A DNA stretch of 64,000 nt, from contig CAZPQK010000002.1 of assembly GCA_964588695.1 (NCBI GenBank), forward strand, positions 372,001 to 436,000, written 5' to 3'. Source of the DNA: CAZPQK01 sp964588695 (GTDB lineage Bacteria; Krumholzibacteriota; Krumholzibacteriia; WVZY01; JAKEHA01). This document shows, one piece after another, positions 44,398 to 53,311 of the stretch (positions are counted from its first letter, which is position 1; the number at the start of each line of letters is the position of its first letter). A program made the position numbers and the translations under genes. Under the pieces are notes generated by a model, which ran no database searches, was not told where the DNA came from, and saw nothing but the letters and a program-made list of their open reading frames with translations.

Positions 44398-45693
44398 CTA
44401 GCTAAGCACCCGAGGGGTGATAAAAATCATGAGATCGACTTTCTCGACCTGCTTGTCGGTGTGCTTGAACAAACGCCCCAATAGCGGAATGTCTTTTAGA
44501 AACGGGACACCCGTTTCAATGTCGCGAGTGATCTCCTGAATCAACCCTCCAATAACCACGGTCTCGCCGTCGCGTGCGATTACCCGCGTGCGCGCGGTTC
44601 GCGCAGATGTAACCGGGCGTTCGTTGAACTGTCCGATAAATTCGACAATCGAGCTAGTTTCCGGTGAAATTTCCAATAGTATCTTGCCGTCATCACCCAC
44701 GTGTGGAGTCACCCAAAGCCGAATTCCGACTTCCTGCTGTTCGTAACCAATAATCTCCATGACCCCGGTCTCGCGATGCCGTTCGTACAAGGCGATCGGC
44801 ACTTGCTCGCCTACCAGTATTTCCGCGGCCTGATTGGACAGCGTGGTCACCTGCGGCGCTGATACCAAGTTAGTCTTGCGACGAGACGACAAAGCTTCTA
44901 ACACAGCCGAAAACTCAGAGGCCGAGAGTTTGCCGAATACAAAGTCTTCGGCCTTCGCGTACGGAAAAAAGCCGTCGTCAGGAAACTCCGGAGGAACCGA
45001 AGGATCGGCGGCACCGGGGTGGCCTTCCGGCGAGTAGCGAGTGTTTCCCGCCGAGTTCTTGTCGAACGGAAAGGTCATCGGCATCGTCGCGCCCGACCCT
45101 GTGGCGGACACGTTCCATCGAATTCCGAGACGTTCGTCATTTCCTAAACTGGTCTCGACGAACTTTGCCTCGATGACCACCTGTTGCGGAGCTACATCCA
45201 GATCGTGCACCAGACGCTCCAATTCGTCGATCTTCGACTCGCGTTCCACCACAATCAGTCGACTAGCAAAGCTGGTCCCGGTGACGCCGTCGGTTTGCGG
45301 GTCTTCAATGGCCTTAATCAGACCGCCTTCTGACACGAACTCTGCCAACGCGTCGGCAATGCGACGCGCATCGACGTAGTTGAGTTCGATAATCCTCGTA
45401 ACCGGCCGGCGGGAGTCCACTACTACAGTTCCCTTTTCCCAGTAGTAGCGATAACCGTGGGTATCGAGAATAACTTGCAACGCTTCTTCGAATGTCTGGT
45501 CAACCAGGTTAACGCTAACTTTCCCGGTTAGTTCTCCGCCAAGTACCAGGCTGACGCCGCACTCGCGAGACAACACATGCAACACATCAACCACTTCGGT
45601 GTCGCGGAAGTTCATCGTAACCCGCGTGTCCGGCCCTGCCGGAGCATCAACCGCCATGAGTAACATCGCCAGGGCGACTGCCATTCGTTTCAT
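44398..45693 (-). CDS. pilQ: Short secretin of the type IV filament system
   Basis: A 431-residue outer-membrane secretin, about 60 percent of the usual PilQ length. A signal peptide (residues 1-19) is followed by one STN-like domain (MNFRDTEVVDVLHVLSRECG), one N1-type domain (IIELNYVDARRIADALAEF) and the secretin core (SALSSRRKTNLVSAPQVTTL, VGEQVPI, LWVTPHVGDDGKILLEISPE, VIGGLIQE, VPFLKDIPLLGRLFKH). AMIN domains of PilQ are missing. It would form the pore for the filament or its substrates. A GspD assignment is possible as well. Confidence 0.87.
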   Translation of the reverse strand: MKRMAVALAMLLMAVDAPAGPDTRVTMNFRDTEVVDVLHVLSRECGVSLVLGGELTGKVSVNLVDQTFEEALQVILDTHGYRYYWEKGTVVVDSRRPVTRIIELNYVDARRIADALAEFVSEGGLIKAIEDPQTDGVTGTSFASRLIVVERESKIDELERLVHDLDVAPQQVVIEAKFVETSLGNDERLGIRWNVSATGSGATMPMTFPFDKNSAGNTRYSPEGHPGAADPSVPPEFPDDGFFPYAKAEDFVFGKLSASEFSAVLEALSSRRKTNLVSAPQVTTLSNQAAEILVGEQVPIALYERHRETGVMEIIGYEQQEVGIRLWVTPHVGDDGKILLEISPETSSIVEFIGQFNERPVTSARTARTRVIARDGETVVIGGLIQEITRDIETGVPFLKDIPLLGRLFKHTDKQVEKVDLMIFITPRVLS

Positions 45694-45696
45694 CGC

Positions 45697-46170
45697 TTAA
45701 TCAACCTCTAGTTGAATCGTTGAACCATCGATCGGATTGAACAGAACCACTGAATCAATCCCGATTTCCGTTACTTCGTACGTCGCAATCCGGTCACCGA
45801 CTTTGACGACATCGTTGTTGACGATTGCCGTTCGCCCGTTAGCCGACACCGCCACACCCTTTAGCACCAGCGCGATGTCCGGGCCGCTCACCATTTCCGG
45901 CATCTCGACACCCAATGCCCGACCGAACCCACGGTCAAATGGATCGGCTCCCCATGCGGAAGCCTCCTGTAGCGGTGGATGTTTGACCGATGAACGTGGT
46001 CGTACCCGTTGCTTGGCAATGGGCAGATCGGCCACTTGCGGAACCATTTCGGCCGCCGCGGCGTTGGCGGCCTTTTTTTTCTTCAGCTGAGCATCCAGCG
46101 ACAGCGTGTAGAAAACGGCGCCGACCAGCACGCATCCAAGAATGGTTTCTCTACGGTTGGGCTTGCGCAT
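45697..46170 (-). CDS. pilP: PilP/GspC-like inner-membrane lipoprotein or anchor
   Basis: About 157 residues from ATG 46170, which overlaps the end of pilO and follows GAGAGTGAGA. One transmembrane helix (ETILGCVLVGAVFYTLSL) is followed by a Lys/Ala linker and an HR-like beta domain (LVLKGVAVSANGRTAIVNND, VGDRIATYEVTEIGIDSVVL). This arrangement is shared by PilP and GspC, which connect the inner platform to the secretin encoded next. It has no obvious lipobox at its start, so GspC-like is equally fitting. Confidence 0.8.
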   Translation of the reverse strand: MRKPNRRETILGCVLVGAVFYTLSLDAQLKKKKAANAAAAEMVPQVADLPIAKQRVRPRSSVKHPPLQEASAWGADPFDRGFGRALGVEMPEMVSGPDIALVLKGVAVSANGRTAIVNNDVVKVGDRIATYEVTEIGIDSVVLFNPIDGSTIQLEVD

Positions 46171-46729
46171 TCTCACTCTCAATGACATAGGTTTCGATGA
46201 CGAAACCGGCGACAATTGACGACGCCGCCGACTCGGCCTTCTCAAGGTCCAGGTCCCGAACTGCGACGAGAATTGGAATACCGCCAAGCGATTTCAGGTA
46301 TCCTCCAAGCGCGTGGTAACGAGCCTTTACGACCACGGCAACCGACACCCGAGTCGCCGTTCCCCGCAGCGCGTTTTCGCTTAGAGTTGCCAGATCGACC
46401 AACTGTGAAGTTTGCGGCCGCACACTGACGATTTCGATACCGTAACGCTCGCCGAGTTCCGAGATCGCGCCCAGCAGTATAGGAAGCACATCGCCGTGTC
46501 CCACCACGACCGGCAGGTCGGACTCGACGGCGCTTATGAGCGTAGTCATGGACGTTAGTTCGTCGGCTCCGGACGCCAACTGTGTTTCCAATGCCTTGGC
46601 CGTTGCGGAATCGCGCTGGGCACGCTTACTGGCGGGAAGTCCCAACAACAGATACGACGCCGCGGAAACGGCGACTACCGCGGCGAATCCGATCAGGTCG
46701 CGGCGATATGTTTGCAGAAACCACTTCAT
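46151..46729 (-). CDS. pilO: Type IV pilus inner-membrane protein PilO
   Basis: A 192-residue bitopic protein: cytoplasmic start, one helix (LIGFAAVVAVSAASYLLLGL), a coiled-coil stretch to about residue 65 and a ferredoxin-like periplasmic domain (EIVSVRPQTS, VAVVVKARYHALGGYLKSLG, DLDLEKAES). It pairs with PilN; here the PilN part is fused to PilM in the gene directly upstream, one base away. Confidence 0.87.
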   Translation of the reverse strand: MKWFLQTYRRDLIGFAAVVAVSAASYLLLGLPASKRAQRDSATAKALETQLASGADELTSMTTLISAVESDLPVVVGHGDVLPILLGAISELGERYGIEIVSVRPQTSQLVDLATLSENALRGTATRVSVAVVVKARYHALGGYLKSLGGIPILVAVRDLDLEKAESAASSIVAGFVIETYVIESENAQAQP

Positions 46730-48430
46730 CTAGAACACCAGGCGGCAGTTAAAGCCAACTTCTGCGAACCTCTTGTCGATGGCACGCACGTCATCAAGTC
46801 GCACATCTTCCACGTAGGGTGACGCGTTCATAGCGGCCAACAGGTCGGACGTGATGTCCTCCAGACGGCCCATTTCCAACGCGATCTTTCCGGTGAAAGC
46901 CACGCGATCCTCAGTCCAGTCCAGGTCTTCGTGCACCACCGTTCGCACGTCCATTTTCGTGAGTTCCACTTCGGTACCCACCCGCGTGCTTAGGTCTGCA
47001 AGAAAGCCGCTCCATGGAAACTCGGGGCCGATGAGACTCAAAAGCGCATCGTGTCGAAACTTCCGTTCGCGCGCTTCGTCCGCCTGCAATCGGTACTGCG
47101 AGCGAGTCTGCTCCAACCGCGCAAGAGCCTGCTGTTTGTCCTGAACATCCTGGTGTGCTCGTTTAGCCGTCAGCAGTGGAAACGTCACCAGCATCGCCGA
47201 CAGCAGCGCAACCCCGGCGCCACTAGCTCGAACTGCGGGCTGCACCCACGGAAGTTCGTGATTAACGAGTTGCTCGGGGCGAATCAGAGTTTGGCCGGCA
47301 ACATTCAGCGCGCTACCAATCGTTGTTGCCAGCGAAAGCCCCTGCAGGCGCAGCGCCTGGCGTGACAACCCCTCGTCCAGTTGGTAACCCGTGCTGGGAT
47401 CGATAAACTCAACATCTAAACGCAGGCGGGTCGACAGGTAGTCGCGAAAGTTTTCCATGCGGGCGCCTTCGCCGCTGAGAAATATCCGTCGCGGCGGGTC
47501 GACACCAAACTGCTCCTGACAGAAGTCGATGGAGCGGCGGATCTCCACGAGCATCTTCTCCAGAACCGGTCGCATCATAACGGCGATCGCGTCCAACGGT
47601 ATTCCTTCGTCGGTCTCGTCCCCTTCTTCGACGTCAGATATTACGCCGTATTCATAGACGATCGCCCGCGTGCGTTCGCGCGTCAGATTGAAAGTCTCTC
47701 CTCCGGGCAACACAATGGTGCTAATCGAATCGGCCAACTCCTGGCTCGCGCGAGGAATTTCTCGGGTGAACAACAGTCGACGGTTTCGCACAAACGAAAA
47801 TGACGTCTCTTCGTGACTCACATTGACGACGGCAAACACCTCGTCGTCTTCGGACTGTTCGCGTTGGGCGAGGAGGTTGGCCAGCGACAACGGGACAACA
47901 CTAAATCCGACGACTTTCAGGCCGACCTCGCTGAAGACTGCGGCTGTGTCCATCAAACGTTTATGATCGTACGACACCACAAGATGGTTGTCGTACACGA
48001 CACCCTCCAACTCGAACGAATCGACGGTGACAAATTCCTTGGCCAAGGTTTCGTCGGTTTCGAAGGCGTTGCGGCGAAGTTCGTTCTCGATTGCGGAACG
48101 AACCTCCTTGGCGGGAAGTTGGGGAAGCACCAGAAGGCGGGTGTTATAGCATTCGTACGGGAGATTGCCAACGACCTCTTCCCCGGCCAACCCGTAAGCT
48201 TTAACGATTTCGGCGACTGCTTCGCGCTGCTCGGCATCGATCCCCGGCGTACCTTCGAACTCATCCTGGTGCACGTGTTCGACGTGGAAGTGCTGCAACG
48301 TCAGATCGGCACCATCACGGCGCATGACCGCACACTTCACTTGCGAATTGTTGATATCAAAAGCCACCAGGCGCTGCGAACGACGTGCGTACATCCACTG
48401 CGGCACACTTATGTGAAATCGATTGAGCAT
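46730..48430 (-). CDS. PilM-PilN fusion protein
   Basis: A 566-residue protein. Residues 1-390 are PilM, an actin-like ATPase: LVAFDINNSQVKCAV (phosphate 1), AVVNVSHEETSFSFVRNRR (phosphate 2) and IFLSGEGARMENFRDYLSTR (adenosine). After one transmembrane helix (ALLSAMLVTFPLLTA, about residue 400) come a coiled coil (DVQDKQQALARLEQTRSQY) and the PilN-type domain (PWSGFLADLSTRVGTEVELT to YVEDVRLDDV). In other systems PilM binds the short cytoplasmic tail of a separate PilN; here both are one chain. No stop or frameshift separates them. Confidence 0.88.
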   Translation of the reverse strand: MLNRFHISVPQWMYARRSQRLVAFDINNSQVKCAVMRRDGADLTLQHFHVEHVHQDEFEGTPGIDAEQREAVAEIVKAYGLAGEEVVGNLPYECYNTRLLVLPQLPAKEVRSAIENELRRNAFETDETLAKEFVTVDSFELEGVVYDNHLVVSYDHKRLMDTAAVFSEVGLKVVGFSVVPLSLANLLAQREQSEDDEVFAVVNVSHEETSFSFVRNRRLLFTREIPRASQELADSISTIVLPGGETFNLTRERTRAIVYEYGVISDVEEGDETDEGIPLDAIAVMMRPVLEKMLVEIRRSIDFCQEQFGVDPPRRIFLSGEGARMENFRDYLSTRLRLDVEFIDPSTGYQLDEGLSRQALRLQGLSLATTIGSALNVAGQTLIRPEQLVNHELPWVQPAVRASGAGVALLSAMLVTFPLLTAKRAHQDVQDKQQALARLEQTRSQYRLQADEARERKFRHDALLSLIGPEFPWSGFLADLSTRVGTEVELTKMDVRTVVHEDLDWTEDRVAFTGKIALEMGRLEDITSDLLAAMNASPYVEDVRLDDVRAIDKRFAEVGFNCRLVF

Positions 48431-48431
48431 A

Positions 48432-48887
48432 TTACTGTAGGACTACCTCTACCTGACGTTCAGCGCCGTTTTGCCGCGCGGTAACCGTGACTCGTTTCTG
48501 TCCTGTCGACAGCGGCACTCCGCCGTCGGTAGAATCTGACACTGCGACCCAAACACGCCCGCGGCCGATAGCCTGTCCCCTGCCTCCGATTCCGGGCCAC
48601 GATCCGTCCGCGTTCAACTGCGCCACCGCCAGATGCACTCCTGCGTCCGCTAAGTACAGACACGCCGTCGCATCGGCGTGGTTGGCGGCAATTGCCATGT
48701 CCTCGGAAACTACCCCAACCAGCATCATTCCCAGGGTAGACAGCATCAACATGGCGAGTAGTGCCGTCACCAGCGTGGCGCCGCGGTTTTCACGAAGCGT
48801 CACTACCAACCATTCGGCTCCGCCCTTGATGCATCGGCAGCTCGCGGTCGTTTCGTTAGCGGTTTCTTGAAAGCACTCAACGTCCAT
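48432..48887 (-). CDS. PilX/GspK-like minor prepilin
   Basis: Up to 151 residues. The prepilin leader is NRG followed by ATLVTALLAMLMLSTLGMML; position 5 is Thr, not Glu, as in GspK-type tip subunits. The ATG at 48887 overlaps the previous stop by one base and would give a 37-residue leader; GTG at 48803 gives a more usual one. Downstream is YLADAGVHLAVAQLN and a small beta domain. Much shorter than GspK, closer to PilX. Confidence 0.8.
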   Translation of the reverse strand: MDVECFQETANETTASCRCIKGGAEWLVVTLRENRGATLVTALLAMLMLSTLGMMLVGVVSEDMAIAANHADATACLYLADAGVHLAVAQLNADGSWPGIGGRGQAIGRGRVWVAVSDSTDGGVPLSTGQKRVTVTARQNGAERQVEVVLQ

Positions 48888-49390
48888 CAGAGATTCCTTA
48901 GTTGCGTCTGGGTTTCCAATGGGACCACTTCGGAACCGTCGCGAAGTCGTAAGAAAATGCCGACCCGGAAAATGTCGCTATCCGCAGGAGACACCTGGGG
49001 AACGGCTGGCGACCCGTCTTCGCGATAGTAGGTAAACGCAAGCGAGTCAACGCCGCTGACAATCGGAACCCGCACCGCGCCGCGTTGAAACTCCAACTCA
49101 TCGCCGGCCCGCCGCAGGACATACGTGGTGTCGTCAACGCTAACAAACGAGAATTCCTCGGTCGCTGCGGTTAGTACGTCGGCACCGGAACGAACCTGAC
49201 GAATCTCACGAACGATTCGCAGCATCGCCTGCCGCCCTGACATCACCATCGCCTTGCGACCATCCACGGCCAGAAACAACCGGGTACCTTCGTCGATATA
49301 GCGCACGAACACTCCGGCCAGCACACCGACCACAGTGATAACGATAACCAGCTCAATCAGCGTGAATCCGCGGCGAAGGTTGTGATTCAC
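48887..49390 (-). CDS. PilW/GspJ-like minor prepilin
   Basis: A 167-residue prepilin from GTG 49390, overlapping the previous stop (GTGA). The leader is NHNLRRG followed by FTLIELVIVITVVGVLAGVF with Glu5. The following helix (MSGRQAMLRIVREIRQVRS) and the beta domain (VSGVDSLAFTYYREDGSP) fit the GspJ/PilW group. Confidence 0.85.
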   Translation of the reverse strand: MNHNLRRGFTLIELVIVITVVGVLAGVFVRYIDEGTRLFLAVDGRKAMVMSGRQAMLRIVREIRQVRSGADVLTAATEEFSFVSVDDTTYVLRRAGDELEFQRGAVRVPIVSGVDSLAFTYYREDGSPAVPQVSPADSDIFRVGIFLRLRDGSEVVPLETQTQLRNL

Positions 49391-49818
49391 GGTGCCACCA
49401 CCCACGTCACTAGCTGCACGGACGGAATCGCGGGATGCGTGGCCGCCACAACCACTTCACGAAACTTCACCGTGTCGATGGAATCTTCGCCAGCGACGGA
49501 GAACGTGACGGTGAATCCCGGCTGGCTGGGTATTGCTGACACATCCGGATAGTTGGCCGCGAGAATATAGTCGTAGCCTCTCGACGGAGACCGATAGTCT
49601 GAGAGCAGCCGCTCCAACTCTCCCTGCGCCAAAAAAGTGGCGCGCGTAACTAACTCGCCGGTGGGCGCGTTGCTGGCCGCTGAGATCATGGTCGAGAGCA
49701 ACGGATAAAGCGCGACCACCGCAACGATGATCGCCATGATCAGCTCAACCAGTGACGCGCCGCGATTGCTTCCCGCCCCATGGCGGAGCGCTCTAAGAAC
49801 ACGCTGCCACCGCCTCAC
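49387..49818 (-). CDS. PilV/GspI-like minor prepilin
   Basis: A 143-residue prepilin from GTG 49818, overlapping the previous stop by four bases; an upstream in-frame ATG would make a long arginine-rich extension that overlaps the neighbour. The leader is GSNRG followed by ASLVELIMAIIVAVVALYPL with Glu5. It continues with TRATFLAQGELERLLSDY, typical of GspI/PilV proteins. Confidence 0.82.
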   Translation of the reverse strand: MRRWQRVLRALRHGAGSNRGASLVELIMAIIVAVVALYPLLSTMISAASNAPTGELVTRATFLAQGELERLLSDYRSPSRGYDYILAANYPDVSAIPSQPGFTVTFSVAGEDSIDTVKFREVVVAATHPAIPSVQLVTWVVAP

Positions 49819-50291
49819 TGTTCGATAGCTCCCGTAATTGGACGAACTGAAACTGTGTCGACGTTTATCCCGTCGGACAGAATTACCAAACCGACGGCCA
49901 GTAGCTCGTCTCCGGACTCGTCGTAAGGTGTTCCCATCGAGTCGAACCACACCGCATCGCTCGTACCAAAGGAGACCGCGGCCAGCCCGACACGCTTCAA
50001 CGTACGCGTCATCTCCGTGCCAGGGTCAAGCGGGTCGGCCGCGGGCGTGCCGGGAGACTCCCGAAACACGGTGTAGGTTTCGCCGGCTACATCAAAGTCC
50101 ACGCCGTGCCGGACTCGAGTCGAAATCGCACGCGATTGTGCGTAACGAAGATCAGCAGCGAGCTGTTTTGCAGCTGCACGAGTGTGGATTGCATCGTACG
50201 CGTTAAACTTGGGCACTACGCTAAACGCAACCAAACCCAACAGCGTCATGATGATCACGAGTTCAACCAACGTCACGCCACGACTTCCCAC
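49815..50291 (-). CDS. GspH/FimT-like minor prepilin
   Basis: A 158-residue prepilin from GTG 50291. The leader is MGSRG followed by VTLVELVIIMTLLGLVAFSV with Glu5, then AAAKQLAADLRYAQSRAIST, the helix signature of FimT/GspH. The first of four overlapping minor prepilin genes, whose products probably form the tip that starts filament assembly. Confidence 0.87.
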   Translation of the reverse strand: MGSRGVTLVELVIIMTLLGLVAFSVVPKFNAYDAIHTRAAAKQLAADLRYAQSRAISTRVRHGVDFDVAGETYTVFRESPGTPAADPLDPGTEMTRTLKRVGLAAVSFGTSDAVWFDSMGTPYDESGDELLAVGLVILSDGINVDTVSVRPITGAIEQ

Positions 50292-50292
50292 G

Positions 50293-51510
50293 CTATCCCC
50301 CCATGATCACGCGCGTCATATCCCACATCGGCATGAACACCGCCAACGCAACAAACAAGACACTCGCGCCCAGAATGACCAGCAGAATGGGTTCGATCAC
50401 GGTGGTCAGGTTCTTGATCTTGTAGTCAACCTGGCGGTCGTAGAACGTCGATACCTGCAGCAACATCTCACTTACATGTCCGGACTTTTCGCCGATCTCC
50501 AACATCTGCCGGACGGTGCTTGGAAAGACATCAGTGTTGGGAATCGAGTCGGCGATGCTTCCACCCTTGCGAACGCCGTCTTCGATCTCTGCAATCCCGT
50601 CGCGGACAACCCGGTTGCCGATAGTGCTGCGTACGGTTTGCAGGGCTTTTAAGAACGGCGTACCGCTTGAGAGCAGCGAACTGCTCACCCGGCAGAACTG
50701 CGACATGGTAATCATCAGGGCGATTTCACCAAAAATCGGCGTACGCAGCACCAAGCGGTCGCGTAACACCTTGCCGCGCTCGGTACGGAGCGCCAGCGTC
50801 ACTGCGATCGCAACAACGACTGTGACACCAACCAGCAACCACCAGTGATTTTCCATGAAGTCACTGAGCACGATCATCACTCTTGTGGGTAGCGGGAGAT
50901 CGGCTCCGCGCGAAGCAAACATCGACTTGAAACGCGGAAACACGAACTTGAGAATCACTACAAAGGCCAGCACCAGTTCGCCGATGACCATTGCCGGGTA
51001 AAACAAGGCCTGACGAATGCGGGCGCGGTTTTCTGATTCGTATTCCAGCAACTCGCCCAGGCGGGCCACGATCACGTCCAAAATGCCGCCCTGCTCTCCA
51101 GCTTCGATGAGACTGGCGTGCATTGGTGAAAACAGCGCGGGGTGTTTTCGAAACGAAGCCCCTAGGGTTCCGCCCGATTCGATGTCCGAGCGCACTTGCT
51201 CCAGCATCGAGCGCAGATGGACGTTTGCCACTGAACGGGAGATGGATCGCAACGCCGTCGCGATCGGGATCCCGGCCGTGATCAACGATTCCAACTGGCG
51301 GATAAACAGAATCTTGTCATCAAGACTAATCCGGATACGCTTGCGAGCGATGATGTTCGCGATCGACGTACGGCTTTGCTCGCGAACATCGACCGGAAAC
51401 ACACCCTGCGACTGAAGCTCACGCACGATCGCGGGTTCGTTGCTTCCCTCCAACTCGCCTTTTACCAGGGCGCCATCGTGAGTTCTGGCTTTGTAGGTAA
51501 ATGTGGCCAT
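50293..51510 (-). CDS. pilC: Type IV filament inner-membrane platform protein
   Basis: A 405-residue PilC/GspF protein with two GspF domains and three transmembrane helices. The start MATFTYKARTHDGALVKGEL is typical, followed by LFIRQLESLITAGIPIATAL and, in the second domain, FCRVSSSLLSSGTPFLKALQ and MLEIGEKSGHVSEMLLQVST. The ATG overlaps the pilB stop by one base. It turns ATPase motion into pilin extraction. Confidence 0.94.
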   Translation of the reverse strand: MATFTYKARTHDGALVKGELEGSNEPAIVRELQSQGVFPVDVREQSRTSIANIIARKRIRISLDDKILFIRQLESLITAGIPIATALRSISRSVANVHLRSMLEQVRSDIESGGTLGASFRKHPALFSPMHASLIEAGEQGGILDVIVARLGELLEYESENRARIRQALFYPAMVIGELVLAFVVILKFVFPRFKSMFASRGADLPLPTRVMIVLSDFMENHWWLLVGVTVVVAIAVTLALRTERGKVLRDRLVLRTPIFGEIALMITMSQFCRVSSSLLSSGTPFLKALQTVRSTIGNRVVRDGIAEIEDGVRKGGSIADSIPNTDVFPSTVRQMLEIGEKSGHVSEMLLQVSTFYDRQVDYKIKNLTTVIEPILLVILGASVLFVALAVFMPMWDMTRVIMGG

Positions 51511-53192
51511 TAGCTATCTTGTTCGTCTTCGTCGAATCGGTTGTCCAGTTTGGTCACTCGAAGTACCTCTTCGATCGACGTTAGCCCCTGGCGAGCTTTG
51601 GCAAGCGCCGATTCCCGTAGCGAATCCATTCCCGCCTGGCGGGCGAGGTCACGAATCGTGTCGAGCGGTTCTTCGCGCATAATCGCACCGCGAACTTCTT
51701 GGGTAATTTCCAGAACTTCGTGAATCCCAACTCGACCCGCGTACCCGGATTGACCGCACTTAGCGCACCCTTCACCGCTATACCATGGCCCGCTGAGTTC
51801 GACTCCGCTCCCAAGCGACGCGACCGCCGAGTCAGGCAATGGTGTTTCGACGCGACACTCGCCACATAGACGACGCACCAGACGTTGCGCAACGACACCC
51901 AGCAAACTCGACGCAACCAGAAACGAGTCAATCCCCATATCCTGCAGCCGCGCAAGAACCCCAACGGCATCGTTGGTGTGCAGCGTCGAGAGCACCAGGT
52001 GGCCAGTCAACGAAGATCGCACCGCGATCTCCGCGCTCTCCTGGTCGCGAATCTCGCCCAACATGATTACGTCGGGGTCCTGTCGGACCAGCGCGCGTAG
52101 CCCTCGCGCAAACGACAGTCCAATCTCTTCATTCACCTGGGTCTGACGAATTCCGGGCAGAATGTATTCGACCGGATCTTCCAGAGTTTGGATGTTGACG
52201 TCGGGTTTGTTAATCGTTTGCAACGCGGCGTACAACGTAGTGGTTTTACCGCTACCGGTGGGGCCCGTCACCAGAACGATACCGTTTGGCTTGGCCACCA
52301 GCCGCGAAAACACCTCGCCATCACGGTTGCTCATTCCCAGCTTGGCAATCGAAAGTATGGCGTTGCGTTTGTCGAGCAATCGAATGACGACGTTTTCGCC
52401 ATGAATGGTGGGAAAAGTTGAGATCCGCAAGTCGATATCAAACCCATCGACGTCCATCTGGATTCGACCGTCCTGCGGTAAGCGGCGTTCGGCAATGTCG
52501 AGATCGGCGAGGACTTTGATTCGCGAACAAATTGCGGAGTGAACAAACGCAGGTTGCCGCGTGACTTCGCGCAACATACCGTCTACGCGAAACCGTACAC
52601 GGGTGCAATCTTCTTCGGGTTCAACGTGAATATCGCTGGCTTTGTCCTCCAGCGCTTGTTTCACCATGAGCTCTACAAACTCAACAATTTGGCGGTCGAT
52701 TTCCACGTCACCGCGGCCGCCCGCAGCATCACCAAAAATATCGAGCCGCGTTTCGGTACCGTAGTACCGTTTGATCGCGGCGGAGATATCGCTTCGCGTT
52801 GCCGCCGCCGACTCGATGTCCAAACCGGTTACCGAACTGACCTCGTCAATAGCCAGCACGTTAAGCGGATCTTCCATCGCCAGCGTCAGACTGTCGCGAA
52901 TTCGAAACAACGGGACCACTTTGTATCGTCGCACCAGGCGTTCCGGCACCAGTTGAATGATCGCCGAATCGATTTCGTAGTCGCTAAGCTTTATTCCCGG
53001 AATTTCCAGTTCGTCTTCGAAGAACTTAAGAATTGCGCCTTCGTCGACACCCATGCGCAAGAACACTTCGCGCAAATACTGCCCGGTCTTACGCTGCTCG
53101 TCGAGCGCTTGTCGAAGCGTATCCTGGTCGATAACGCCGGCGTCCAGCAGGTACTGTGATATCTGCTTCTTGCTGGTCTTGGTCCCAGCCAC
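51510..53192 (-). CDS. pilB: Type IV filament assembly ATPase
   Basis: A 560-residue PilB/GspE ATPase starting at GTG 53192 after AGGAGGAG. It has an N-terminal MshEN domain (residues 5-150), Walker A GPTGSGKTTTLYAAL, the Asp box EDPVEY, Walker B VIMLGEIRDQESAEIA, the His box LSTLHTND, and a tetracysteine zinc site (CGEC and CAKCG). It is the first gene of the operon. No PilT-like retraction ATPase or prepilin peptidase lies in the window. Confidence 0.95.
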   Translation of the reverse strand: MAGTKTSKKQISQYLLDAGVIDQDTLRQALDEQRKTGQYLREVFLRMGVDEGAILKFFEDELEIPGIKLSDYEIDSAIIQLVPERLVRRYKVVPLFRIRDSLTLAMEDPLNVLAIDEVSSVTGLDIESAAATRSDISAAIKRYYGTETRLDIFGDAAGGRGDVEIDRQIVEFVELMVKQALEDKASDIHVEPEEDCTRVRFRVDGMLREVTRQPAFVHSAICSRIKVLADLDIAERRLPQDGRIQMDVDGFDIDLRISTFPTIHGENVVIRLLDKRNAILSIAKLGMSNRDGEVFSRLVAKPNGIVLVTGPTGSGKTTTLYAALQTINKPDVNIQTLEDPVEYILPGIRQTQVNEEIGLSFARGLRALVRQDPDVIMLGEIRDQESAEIAVRSSLTGHLVLSTLHTNDAVGVLARLQDMGIDSFLVASSLLGVVAQRLVRRLCGECRVETPLPDSAVASLGSGVELSGPWYSGEGCAKCGQSGYAGRVGIHEVLEITQEVRGAIMREEPLDTIRDLARQAGMDSLRESALAKARQGLTSIEEVLRVTKLDNRFDEDEQDS

Positions 53193-53311
53193 GTCGCTCC
53201 TCCTGGGAAAGAATTACCCACTTTCGCGCCCACCGTGGTAGTGGGGCTGTCCGAGTATCGGAAGGAGCAAACGGAAACTTTATGGCTATCTTGGAAACAG
53301 AGGCGGGAGAG

